From Gemmobacter lutimaris (lineage in GTDB: Bacteria > Pseudomonadota > Alphaproteobacteria > Rhodobacterales > Rhodobacteraceae): a stretch of 64,000 bases of DNA. Below are positions 53,244 through 61,265 of the stretch, one piece after another. The translations under genes were made by a program, and so were the position numbers. Below the pieces are notes generated by a model. That model was not told the origin of the DNA. It made no database searches and was given only the letters and a program-made list of their open reading frames with translations. The stretch is from positions 62,001-126,000 of the forward strand of contig NZ_QXXQ01000008.1 in assembly GCF_003570715.1 (NCBI RefSeq), in the 5' to 3' direction. Position 1 is the stretch's first letter. Every line of letters starts with the position of its first letter.

Positions 53244-54325
53244 CAGACCGCCCTCCCCTGCGGTGCGACACGCCAGTCGTCAGCATAGACGCTGACCTTC
53301 CCCGGCGCGAAGGTGACGCGCGGCTCGCCCGGAACCTGCAACCCTTCAGGTTGGACGATGTTGAACGCCTGCCCTTCCAGCTCGGCCCGCAGGATGCGGT
53401 GGCGACCGACATCCTCGACCCGGCGGATGGCGACGGGCAGCCCCTCCCCTGCCGTCAGAACAGCATGTTCCGGGCGAATGCCGATCTGCACACGGCCCGA
53501 GGGTGTGCCGTGATCTGCCCCCAGATCCACCACGGACCCGCTGGCAAGGGTGGCGCGATTGCCTGCCACCTTCGCATCAATGAAGTTCATCCCCGGCGAG
53601 CCGATGAAATAGCCAACGAATGTATGCGCCGGGGTTTCGAACAGCTCTTCCGGCGTGCCAAGCTGCACCACACGGCCGTCATACATCACCACCACCTTGT
53701 CGGCGAAGGTCAGCGCCTCGGTCTGGTCATGCGTGACATAGATCATCGTATGACCGAATTCGCGGTGAAGCTGCTTCAACTGGGTGCGCAGCTCCCATTT
53801 CATATGGGGGTCGATGACAGTCAGCGGCTCGTCGAACAGGATCGCATTCACATCCTCGCGCACCATGCCACGGCCAAGGCTGATCTTCTGCTTGGCATCG
53901 GCGGTCAGCCCCTGCGCCTTGCGTGACAGCATGGCCTCCATCCCGATCATCTGCGCGATCTGATCGACGCGGCGCTTGATATAGGCCGCGTCCTGCCCGC
54001 GATTGCGCAGCGGGAAGGCAAGGTTGTCGCGCACGGTCATCGTGTCGTAGACGACCGGAAACTGGAACACCTGCGCGATATTGCGTTCGGCCGTGGCGGC
54101 ATCGGTCACGTCGCGGTCACCAAAAAACACCCGCCCGTGGCTGGGCCGCAGCAGGCCAGAGATGATGTTCAGAAGCGTGGTCTTGCCGCAGCCCGACGAC
54201 CCCAGCAGCGCATAGGCGCCCCCGTCCTGCCAGACATGATCCATTTCCTTCAGCGCGTAGTCCTGTTCCCCCCTGGGGTTGGGCAGGTAGCTGTGCGCGA
54301 GGTTCTTAAGCGTGATCTGTGCCAT
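53243..54325 (-). CDS. glpT: Glycerol ABC transporter ATPase GlpT (degenerate signature)
   Basis: 360 residues. Walker A GSSGCGKTT, Q-loop AQVFQFPVVYD, Walker B into LFDEPLTVIDPHMKW and H-loop YVTHDQTEAL are intact. The ABC signature LSGGQ is replaced by TADAKQ (GLTADAKQKISLGRG). It should pair with GlpS. In that heterodimer GlpT supplies a complete Walker and H-loop half-site, while its own signature is poor. Confidence 0.93.
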
Positions 54326-54328
54326 CGG

Positions 54329-55417
54329 TCAGGCCGCCTTCGCATAGGCGGCGGGTGCGGCAAGCCGCCCTTCCGCATCGAACAGATAGACATGCGCAGG
54401 ATCAAGCCATACGCGCAGATCCTGCCCCGGTTTCAGGTCATGCACACCGCCCACCAGACCGACCCATCGGTCGTTGCCATGTCTGACATGGATGAAGGTT
54501 TCCGAGCCGGTGATCTCGGTCACGCCCAACTGGCAGGCGAACTCTACCGCGTTGCCGGAATGGCGGTTGAGCGCCATATGATTGGCTCGGAAGCCGGCCA
54601 GATATTTCCCGTCGGGAAGACCGGCGAGGGCGCCCTCTGCCGGGGCATTGGCCCCGTCGCCAAAACTGATCCGGTGTCCGGTCTTGATTGCCGGAAGAAA
54701 GTTCATCGGCGGGTCGGAAAATACCCGCGCGGTCGTAGCATCGGCAGGGTTGCGATAGACCTCGGCGGTCGGGCCAAACTGCGTCACGCGACCTTCCCAA
54801 AGTGTCGCGGTATGACCGCCCAGCAGCAGCGCCTCTTCCGGTTCTGTGGTGGCATAAACGAAGATCGCGCCCGACGCCTCGAAGATCTTCGGGATTTCGA
54901 CCCGCAGTTCCTCGCGCAGTTTATAGTCGAGGTTCGCCAGAGGTTCATCAAGCAAGACAAGTCCCGCCCCTTTCACCAGCGCGCGCGCAAGCGCGCAGCG
55001 TTGCTGTTGTCCGCCCGAAAGCTCCAGCGGCTTGCGGGTCAGCATCGGGGTCAGGCGCAGCATTTCGGCTGTCTCGCGCACGGCACGGTCGATCTGGGCT
55101 GCATCGCGGCGCAGGATACGCAGGGGCGAGGCGATATTTTCATAAACCGTCAGGCCGGGATAGTTGATGAACTGCTGATAGACCATGGCAACGCCCCGGT
55201 CCTGCACCCGAACGCCGGTTACGTCACGGCCTTCCCACAGGATGCGCCCGGCACTTGGCTTGTCCAGCCCCGCCATCAGCCGCATCAGGCTGGTCTTGCC
55301 CGAAAGGGTCGGCCCCAGAAGCACATTCATCGTGCCATTCTGCAGTGTCAGGCTGGTCGGGCGGATATGATCCCGCCCGCCGACCACGCGCGACACGCCT
55401 TGCAGTTCCAATGTCAT
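54329..55417 (-). CDS. glpS: Glycerol ABC transporter ATPase GlpS (H-loop variant)
   Basis: 362 residues from the ATG at 55417. Walker A GPTLSGKTS, Q-loop MVYQQFINYP, canonical signature [11 protein letters not shown], Walker B into LLDEPLANLDYKLR. The H-loop histidine is missing: the segment reads YATTEPEEAL where GlpT has YVTHDQTEAL. Complementary to GlpT, so the pair should form one full and one degenerate ATP site. Confidence 0.93.
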   Translation of the reverse strand: MTLELQGVSRVVGGRDHIRPTSLTLQNGTMNVLLGPTLSGKTSLMRLMAGLDKPSAGRILWEGRDVTGVRVQDRGVAMVYQQFINYPGLTVYENIASPLRILRRDAAQIDRAVRETAEMLRLTPMLTRKPLELSGGQQQRCALARALVKGAGLVLLDEPLANLDYKLREELRVEIPKIFEASGAIFVYATTEPEEALLLGGHTATLWEGRVTQFGPTAEVYRNPADATTARVFSDPPMNFLPAIKTGHRISFGDGANAPAEGALAGLPDGKYLAGFRANHMALNRHSGNAVEFACQLGVTEITGSETFIHVRHGNDRWVGLVGGVHDLKPGQDLRVWLDPAHVYLFDAEGRLAAPAAYAKAA

Positions 55418-55469
55418 CCACTCTCCTCCACGGTGCGCCCTGCCCTCCTCTGGCCCGACACTTCCGCCT

Positions 55470-57077
55470 TTATTCTGCCGCCGGGCTTTTGGTGCGCACC
55501 GACATTGCTTCCCCTGTTCCTGCCGTGCCGGCAATGAATGCCCCAAGCGTGGCAATCTGATCAGTTGTCATGTGCAGGCCCAGCTTGGTGCGCCGCCACA
55601 GGACGTCTTCCGCACTGCGGGCGAACTCTTTTTCGACCAGCCAGCGGACCTCCGCCTCGGTCAGCCCCGCGCCAAAGTCGCGGCCCAGATCCCCGGATTC
55701 TTTCGCCGCGCCCAAAATAGTGAAGGCTTCCGTCCCATAGGTGCGGATCAGCCGCACCGTATCACGCGAATCCAGAAACGGGTACTTTGCCGAGAGTTGA
55801 TCTATGAGCGTTGCAACGCCGTCATGCGGGAAGTCACCGCCCGGTAGCGCCACACGCGCCGTCCACGGCCCCTTCGCTTGCGGGAAATAGGGCGCGAGCT
55901 TTGCAAGCGCACTTTCCGCGAGCCGCCGGTAAGTCGTTATCTTGCCGCCGAAGACATTGAGCAGCGGTGCCCCGTCGTCATGCAGACTCAGCACATAGTC
56001 GCGTGTTGCTGCTGTCGCGGATTTTGCACCGTCATTGTAAAGAGGCCGCACACCCGAATAGCTCCAGACGACATCTTCGGGGGTTACCGGGCGGGCAAAA
56101 TACTGACTGGCGAACGCGCACAGATAATCGCGTTCCGCATCCGAACAATGAACCTCCCCCGGTGCGCCGTGGTGATCCTGATCGGTTGTGCCAATCAGGG
56201 TAAAGTCTTGCTCATAGGGAATGGCAAAGATGATGCGCCCGTCGCTGCCCTGAAAGAAATAGCACCTGTCGTGATCATAAAGCCGCTTCGTAACGATATG
56301 GCTGCCACGCACCAACCGCACCCCTTCGGTCGAGGGGACATGCGCAACATTGCGGATTACATCTTCGACCCATGGGCCACCCGCATTCACCAAGGCGCGG
56401 GCATGAAACGTCTGCTGGCCCTCGGCACTTTCCGTCACGATGCGCCACAGATCGCCCGAACGCTCGGCCGCGATCACACGGGTTCCGACAAGGATCTGCG
56501 CGCCCCGGTCGGCAGCATCGCGGGCATTCAGTGAAACGAGCCGCGAATCCTGCACCCAGCAATCGGAATATTCATAGGCGAGGCGGAAGCCGGGACGCAG
56601 CACCCTCCCCGCCGGGTCTTGTGTCAGATCGAGCTTCCGCGTTCCCGGAAGAATCTGACGCCCCCCCAGATGATCGTAAAGGAACAGTCCCAACCGGATC
56701 AGCCACGCCGGGCGCCGCCCCCTCAACCATGGCATGACCACGGACAAAAGCCGCGAGGTCGGTGTGCTTCCTTCGAACCGCATCTCGGGTGAAATCGGCA
56801 GAACGAAGCGCATGGGCCAACTGATGTGAGGCATGGCAACCAGAAGGGTCTCGCGCTCTTCCAATGCTTCGCGCACCAGACGAAACTCGAAATATTCCAG
56901 ATAGCGCAAACCGCCGTGGAACAGCTTGGTCGAGGCTGACGATGTAGCCTGCGCCAGATCACCCTGTTCCGCCAGGACAACCGTAAGGCCCCTGCCCGTC
57001 GCATCCCGCGCAATACCACAACCGTTGATCCCGCCACCGATCACAAAAAGATCGGCTGGGCTTTGCGAACAGGACAC
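55470..57077 (-). CDS. glpD: Aerobic glycerol-3-phosphate dehydrogenase
   Basis: 535 residues from a GTG at 57077, seven bases after GGAGG; a second in-frame GTG at 57083 is nearly on top of that site. FAD-binding LFVIGGGINGCGIARDATGRG at the start, TSSASTKLFHGGLRYLEYFEF, and the C-terminal DAO-like domain. Oxidises glycerol 3-phosphate to dihydroxyacetone phosphate and reduces quinone at the inner membrane face. First gene of the glp operon; no glpR gene precedes it. Confidence 0.95.
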   Translation of the reverse strand: MSCSQSPADLFVIGGGINGCGIARDATGRGLTVVLAEQGDLAQATSSASTKLFHGGLRYLEYFEFRLVREALEERETLLVAMPHISWPMRFVLPISPEMRFEGSTPTSRLLSVVMPWLRGRRPAWLIRLGLFLYDHLGGRQILPGTRKLDLTQDPAGRVLRPGFRLAYEYSDCWVQDSRLVSLNARDAADRGAQILVGTRVIAAERSGDLWRIVTESAEGQQTFHARALVNAGGPWVEDVIRNVAHVPSTEGVRLVRGSHIVTKRLYDHDRCYFFQGSDGRIIFAIPYEQDFTLIGTTDQDHHGAPGEVHCSDAERDYLCAFASQYFARPVTPEDVVWSYSGVRPLYNDGAKSATAATRDYVLSLHDDGAPLLNVFGGKITTYRRLAESALAKLAPYFPQAKGPWTARVALPGGDFPHDGVATLIDQLSAKYPFLDSRDTVRLIRTYGTEAFTILGAAKESGDLGRDFGAGLTEAEVRWLVEKEFARSAEDVLWRRTKLGLHMTTDQIATLGAFIAGTAGTGEAMSVRTKSPAAE

Positions 57078-57147
57078 CGACACTCCTCCCTCTGTGACGC
57101 TTTCCTGCCTCTAGGGGTAGCCGTTCCGACATGAAGGTCAAGCGTTT

Positions 57148-57177
57148 ATTTTCGTTTTCACGCGAAATACGAAAAAT
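57148..57177. promoter_or_regulatory. Candidate GlpR/DeoR-type operator before glpD
   Basis: An interrupted palindrome in the 232-bp gap between glpD and repC: outer TTTTCG (57149-57154) with CGAAAA (57170-57175), inner TTTC (57156-57159) with GAAA (57164-57167). TTTCG-rich palindromes are typical targets of DeoR-family glycerol regulators. It lies about 70-100 bp before the glpD start. No regulator gene is present in the window. Confidence 0.45.
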
Positions 57178-57315
57178 CGAACCCAGAATGTTCGACTTGG
57201 CGGGGATAGAGAAAACATATCCGGCGTTTCGCGCCATGGTCGCTACGTTTCGAACCAACAAGATGAAAAATCGCGCATAACCTGTTGCTTTTCGTCACTT
57301 TTGAACCATCATCGG

Positions 57316-58428
57316 TTATTTGCACCATGCTTCATGCGTCGCGAAACTGGCGCCATCAAATTGTCCGCGGACAACATGCCTCTTGATCTTGCGCCGCTTG
57401 AGGCTGTCCAATAGTCGCCATGGACAGAACCCCGCGCTGCGTGGGCCAATGGTGATCGCCCTGAAATATGCGCCAATACGAAGAATGCTATCCTGCTTCT
57501 CAAGCAAGCCCCAGATTGTCAGGGCAGTGGCCATCGTGCCAAGTTTGCGTTCAGCAGCTTCGTAGCAAGCAATTTCTACGCCCATCATCGGTGCGAGTTG
57601 CCGTGCATGAGCAACCACATCCGCTGGAGATTTGATGTCATCTTGCAAGAATGCTTGGGCCTGTGGGCAGATCTCGACAAGTTCAGAGAGCGCTATTTCA
57701 GCCGTAGGTTCATTTCTGGTCGGATCTGCATCCTTATCTTTAAGTTCTTTTTCTGAATTCTGTTGGTGGCGGACATTTTGGCCGTTGTTGCCGGACATTT
57801 GATGCGCTTCAGAGCGCGTTTCCGCGCGGCTTCCAACATCGGGTCCGAGCTGATGAAGCCAGTGCTCCAGTTCTTCGTTGGTCAGTTTGCGGCGCAGAAC
57901 GCGGTGAAGTTGTTCGCGGCGGGAATCGTCTGCCAGTTCAGACAGTGCCGCGCGCAACCGGCAGCGCAGATACTTGTTACGGGCGGCGGCCTCGGCTGCT
58001 TCTTGCGCCAGTTCACGCAGGCGTCCATAGGCGGCAAAGAGGGGTGACAGATCCAGACCGAACCGCAGGACAGTTTCCATCTCCGGGTCGTGCCTGGAAT
58101 ACCGCTTGCCGTTCGGGCTGTCGAAGCGGATCAGGAAACCTGCCTCAACCAGTTGTGCAAAATGTCGGCGCAGCGTCCGGTCTGAAATGCCGTTCCGCCG
58201 CAGCATGATCGTGGCATTCGACGCAAAGACGCGGTTGTGGTTGCGCTTGGCTGGCAGGCAGGACAAGAGGGCGTCGAGGGTTGCTATGATCTGGGGCCCG
58301 AGTCCCAGCGCGGGCGCGGCCTGACGCAGCGTGTCGATAATGGCAAAGCGGTCGGGTCGATTGTTGTCCGCGGACAATGACAAAGTGTCCTGCGACCGGA
58401 TCGGTGCAGAGGCGTGCATGAAAGCCAT
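57316..58428 (-). CDS. repC: Plasmid replication initiator RepC
   Basis: 370 residues, typical RepC length. N-terminal winged-helix region (LPAKRNHNRVFASNATIML, GISDRTLRRHFAQLVEAGFLIR) and C-terminal domain (GLLEKQDSILRIGAYFRAIT, FCPWRLLDSLKRRK). RepC is the essential initiator of repABC replicons and the origin lies within its gene. The AT-rich centre (about 57700-57780, a lysine/aspartate/asparagine-rich linker) fits that. Two parS-like palindromes lie in its first and last codons. Third gene of the repABC operon after a 231-bp gap that can hold the antisense RNA. Confidence 0.96.
   Translation of the reverse strand: MAFMHASAPIRSQDTLSLSADNNRPDRFAIIDTLRQAAPALGLGPQIIATLDALLSCLPAKRNHNRVFASNATIMLRRNGISDRTLRRHFAQLVEAGFLIRFDSPNGKRYSRHDPEMETVLRFGLDLSPLFAAYGRLRELAQEAAEAAARNKYLRCRLRAALSELADDSRREQLHRVLRRKLTNEELEHWLHQLGPDVGSRAETRSEAHQMSGNNGQNVRHQQNSEKELKDKDADPTRNEPTAEIALSELVEICPQAQAFLQDDIKSPADVVAHARQLAPMMGVEIACYEAAERKLGTMATALTIWGLLEKQDSILRIGAYFRAITIGPRSAGFCPWRLLDSLKRRKIKRHVVRGQFDGASFATHEAWCK
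57360..57375. promoter_or_regulatory. parS-like palindrome, repC 3' end
   Basis: ATTGTCCGCGGACAAC on the forward strand, i.e. GTTGTCCGCGGACAAT on the coding strand. Fits the repABC parS pattern GTTNNCNGCNGNNAAC at all but the last base. It encodes VVRGQ in repC. Probable RepB binding site. Confidence 0.72.
57700..57780. other. AT-rich segment in repC, likely replication origin
   Basis: The most AT-rich stretch of the repABC region, encoding a charged, low-complexity linker of RepC. In studied repABC plasmids the origin maps to an AT-rich centre of repC. No iterons were recognised. Confidence 0.45.
58363..58378. promoter_or_regulatory. parS-like palindrome, repC 5' end
   Basis: GTTGTCCGCGGACAAT on the forward strand. 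The same 16-mer as at 57360-57375 in opposite orientation. Here it encodes LSADN, in a different reading frame from the other copy. Probable RepB binding site. Confidence 0.72.
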
Positions 58429-58526
58429 GGGTCTTCACGGCAAACCAAAGGGAATTACCCTGACCAAAAGGCCGAGCATTCTGCCGCTATCAGGCAAAAT
58501 TCCATCAATCAGCCGAATCGGCTGTC

Positions 58527-58554
58527 TTGACTGTCGGGGAGAAGCTGGTAAATC
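58527..58554 (+). promoter_or_regulatory. Candidate promoter of repABC antisense RNA
   Basis: TTGACT (58527-58532), 16-base spacer, TAAATC (58549-58554) preceded by an extended -10 TGG. It points against the rep operon within the repB-repC gap, where the counter-transcribed RNA of repABC plasmids starts. Confidence 0.5.
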
Positions 58555-58560
58555 TGTGGG

Positions 58561-58614
58561 TGCTAAGCAACAGATTGGGCTCTCCGAGGGTGACCTTGGG
58601 GGGCTCTTTCTTTT
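58561..58614 (+). ncRNA. Candidate counter-transcribed RNA (incompatibility RNA)
   Basis: From the predicted start near 58561 to a hairpin CCGAGG/CCTTGG with GTGA loop (58584-58599) followed by a pyrimidine tract CTCTTTCTTTT. This gives about 50-55 nt, the size and place of the ctRNA that represses repC in repABC plasmids. The stem has one G-U pair. Ends are predicted only. Confidence 0.45.
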
Positions 58615-58659
58615 CCTGTGGTTGCGATGTGCTCCTTGTTGTTGCTGTGCTCGATGTAG

Positions 58660-59634
58660 TCAGTCCGTGCGGTGGCCGGATTTCCAGCTTCGGTAAAGCC
58701 GCAGGATTTCGTGTTCCGCATTCGCGCGCAGCCAGTCGGTGAAGGCGGGGTCGCCACTCTGGCCGAACCGGATCGTCAGCGCGCGCGGTGTGGATTTTAC
58801 TTCGGCAATGGTCGCGCCGGATGTGTCGCGAACGGCCACGTCAGGTTCGGTAGGTGGGGCTTGACGGGCCGGTGTGGAAGCCTTGATGGTCGCCGCCTGA
58901 AGCTGGGCGAACCGATCATCCGACGAAATCGCAGCCGCATTCGCGCTCAGCCGGTCGGCGAGTTCCTCAAGATTCAATCCATGATCGCGGGCGGTATCCG
59001 CCAGATCTTCCCACCGGCGCCGACCGATGCCATGGGCCGGGCCAACAAAGCGGATCACCGAAGCCGGAATGGTGCGGGCCACCTTGGTCATGCGCGACAG
59101 CATCGGCTTGTCGATTGCCAACGCGTCAAGGATCACCGCTGTGTCATAGCCATTGGCCGCCAGTTCACTGACGAACACAGCCTTTTCGATGAAACTTGGA
59201 TCGACGCGCAGACTGTTTTCCTGTCCTTGCGCAAGGATCGCCTGTTCATCGCTCAGCGACCGGATCAGAGCCTTGGCCGGCAGCCCGGCAAGTTTCAGCG
59301 CCTGTAGCCGGCGGCGGCCATAGACGATGCGATACCGCCCCGGCGTCTCGGCCAGTGGGCGCACCATGATTGGCACCTGCTGACCATGGTGCCGAATGCT
59401 TTCTGCCAGCTCGGTCACATCGGCATCCGTGATGGCAAGCCGGTCGCGTGGCCCGTCATCTTCAATCAGGGTCGGGTCGATCTCTCGGATGGCATTGGAC
59501 GACAGATCCCGCAGGGTCGATTTCACACCGGACATGGGTCCGGTATTGGGAAAGCGGGGGCGTGATTCCGCAGGAGCGGGCTCTGTTTGCGGGGCAGGGG
59601 GCGGTGGTGGCTGAAAGATGTTGCGGCGTGCCAT
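58660..59634 (-). CDS. repB: Plasmid partitioning protein RepB
   Basis: 324 residues. ParB-like family: VTELAESIRHHGQQVPIMVRP, YRIVYGRRRLQALK and ENSLRVDPSFIEKAVFVSELAANGYD with a following helix-turn-helix (LDALAIDKPMLSRMTKVA). Binds parS-like sites and acts with RepA in segregation and in repression of the operon. Its ATG overlaps the RepA stop (ATGA). An 18-residue proline-rich segment follows the first residues. Confidence 0.95.
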   Translation of the reverse strand: MARRNIFQPPPPPAPQTEPAPAESRPRFPNTGPMSGVKSTLRDLSSNAIREIDPTLIEDDGPRDRLAITDADVTELAESIRHHGQQVPIMVRPLAETPGRYRIVYGRRRLQALKLAGLPAKALIRSLSDEQAILAQGQENSLRVDPSFIEKAVFVSELAANGYDTAVILDALAIDKPMLSRMTKVARTIPASVIRFVGPAHGIGRRRWEDLADTARDHGLNLEELADRLSANAAAISSDDRFAQLQAATIKASTPARQAPPTEPDVAVRDTSGATIAEVKSTPRALTIRFGQSGDPAFTDWLRANAEHEILRLYRSWKSGHRTD

Positions 59635-60833
59635 CAGCTATTCCCCCGTCCCCAAGCCTGCTGGATAACCGCCTCGAATTCATCCGCAACGCCGTTCACG
59701 CTTTCCAGAATACGGTCCAGTGTCTTGCGAACAACCTGGTTCGGGTCCAGCTCATAGATCGTTTGCTGCGTCATCCCCGCGTCGGAAATCGCGGTGGATT
59801 TCAGCATGGGGGTATTCAAAACCTGTTCCAGCAGGATCGAGCGCAGAAAGCCTGCCATCTGTGCCTGCGGAACATCGGTCGGTTCATAGCGGGCGATCAG
59901 GAATTTCAGGAACCGCCAGTCGGTCGGTCCGGTGGATTCTTCCAGCGTTCGGACAGTTTCCCCAGCCATTTCAAGGAATTGTGCCATGGACGCTACATCC
60001 AGCATGCTGGGAACGACTGTGATCAGCAGTCCGGTGGAGGCCAGAAGTGCCGACATGGTGGTGAAGCCGAGTTGCGGTGGGCAGTCGATGATCACCAGAT
60101 CATAGTCGTTCTCCACCTCGGTCAGCGCGATGCCAAGCCGCTGGGTGAAGGGTGGTTCGATCCGGTGTTGCAGGGCATAGGCAGTTTCGGTCTCGTATTC
60201 CGAAAGCAGCAGACCTGCCGGGGCCAGATCAAGGTTGTGGAAATAGGTCTGCCGGATGATCTGGCTCAGCGGAACAGGGTCTTCATAGCGCAGGGCATCG
60301 TAAACCGTGCCTGCCTCGGCAAATTCGATCTCGGGGCGGTAGCCGAACATGGTGGTCAGGCTCGCCTGCGGGTCCATGTCGATGGCCAGCACACGATAGC
60401 CGCGCAGGGCATAGCGCTGCGCCAGATGGATCGCCGTCGTCGTCTTGCTGGACCCGCCCTTGAAGTTGACGATGGAAATGACCTGAAGCCCGTCACCCTC
60501 GCGGCGGCCGGGGCGATAGGTTTCACCATTGCGGCCGGTGCGGGCCATCACATCGCGAATCTGGTCGATCTCTTCGGCGGAATAAAGCCTGCGACCGCGG
60601 GAATCCGTCTCTACATCGGGGAAATCGCCTTCCTGATGCCGGGTCCGCAGGTTGGACATCGAGATGCCGGTCAGCTCCGACACCTCGGCCGGATGAAACT
60701 TGCGCAGCATTTTCCGGCTTCCAGGGTGGAAGCTGTTCCGCATATGGCTGTTCAGCGCCTCGGATAGCCGGGTGGCATTTGCACTGATCATGCCGGCGAT
60801 GCTGCCGGGTTCGGGGAATCTGTCGCTCGTCAT
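59634..60833 (-). CDS. repA: Plasmid partitioning ATPase RepA
   Basis: 399 residues from the ATG at 60833 with GAGG six bases upstream; an in-frame GTG at 60863 is the alternative. N-terminal MerR-like helix-turn-helix segment (FHPAEVSELTGISMSNLRTRH), deviant Walker A KGGSSKTTTA, DMDPQASLT, and Walker B VIIDCPPQLG. ParA-type ATPase that moves the plasmid and, with RepB, autorepresses the operon. Confidence 0.96.
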   Translation of the reverse strand: MTSDRFPEPGSIAGMISANATRLSEALNSHMRNSFHPGSRKMLRKFHPAEVSELTGISMSNLRTRHQEGDFPDVETDSRGRRLYSAEEIDQIRDVMARTGRNGETYRPGRREGDGLQVISIVNFKGGSSKTTTAIHLAQRYALRGYRVLAIDMDPQASLTTMFGYRPEIEFAEAGTVYDALRYEDPVPLSQIIRQTYFHNLDLAPAGLLLSEYETETAYALQHRIEPPFTQRLGIALTEVENDYDLVIIDCPPQLGFTTMSALLASTGLLITVVPSMLDVASMAQFLEMAGETVRTLEESTGPTDWRFLKFLIARYEPTDVPQAQMAGFLRSILLEQVLNTPMLKSTAISDAGMTQQTIYELDPNQVVRKTLDRILESVNGVADEFEAVIQQAWGRGNS

Positions 60834-60873
60834 ACTATCCTCGATGGTCTCTTCGCGGACCACTTTCTCTTTC

Positions 60874-60908
60874 GTCGCATAAGGGCGTCAAAAGCGAAAC
60901 CATGCGAC
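60874..60908. promoter_or_regulatory. Inverted repeat upstream of repA
   Basis: GTCGCAT (60874-60880) and ATGCGAC (60902-60908), 21 bp between arms, 41-75 bp before the repA start. Candidate operator for RepA/RepB autoregulation. Confidence 0.4.
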
Positions 60909-61106
60909 AATTTGAGGAATGACACGCAACTCGTCGTGCGGCAACAGAATTTTTCCGATGGGCCCGGGGTGTCATATCCCCAAAGTTTGCGCTTTTTCTG
61001 AACACCTTCTGCCAACCAAATGAAATATAATCAGAAAATACACTCTTGCGCGAGGGTTTGATGCCTCAGGTTTCAGGCTCCGTCGGCTCGGCTGATCGCA
61101 TGCGAG

Positions 61107-61115
61107 TTATCCACA
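61107..61115 (+). promoter_or_regulatory. Perfect DnaA box
   Basis: TTATCCACA matches the DnaA-box consensus TTATNCACA exactly. It stands alone in the repA/efflux gap, about 270 bp from repA. Confidence 0.5.
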
Positions 61116-61265
61116 GGTTTTGCCAGGGCACCGAGTCGGGGGCAGTCAAGCATGGGGCGGGGCGGTTTGTCGCCGACAACATGGCGCTGAAGGCGACGGA
61201 TTCGCGCGTCGTTAGCGTAAAATGGACAAATCGGCGATGGGCCGGGCATGGGAAGGCAAGGCAGA

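Larger units (their letters stand above)
60834..61265. other. 432-bp intergenic region between repA and efflux operon
   Basis: No convincing gene; a 78-codon forward frame here lacks a ribosome-binding site and family likeness. It should hold the divergent promoters of repA (left) and of the efflux operon (right). Notable items: an inverted repeat near repA (60874-60908), a perfect DnaA box (61107-61115) and a 13-bp palindrome TTGTCGCCGACAA (61167-61179). Confidence 0.6.

Noticed and set aside
61167-61179. TTGTCGCCGACAA as a third parS site
   Set aside because: The palindrome has an odd centre and is one base shorter than the 16-mer in repC, so half-site spacing differs.
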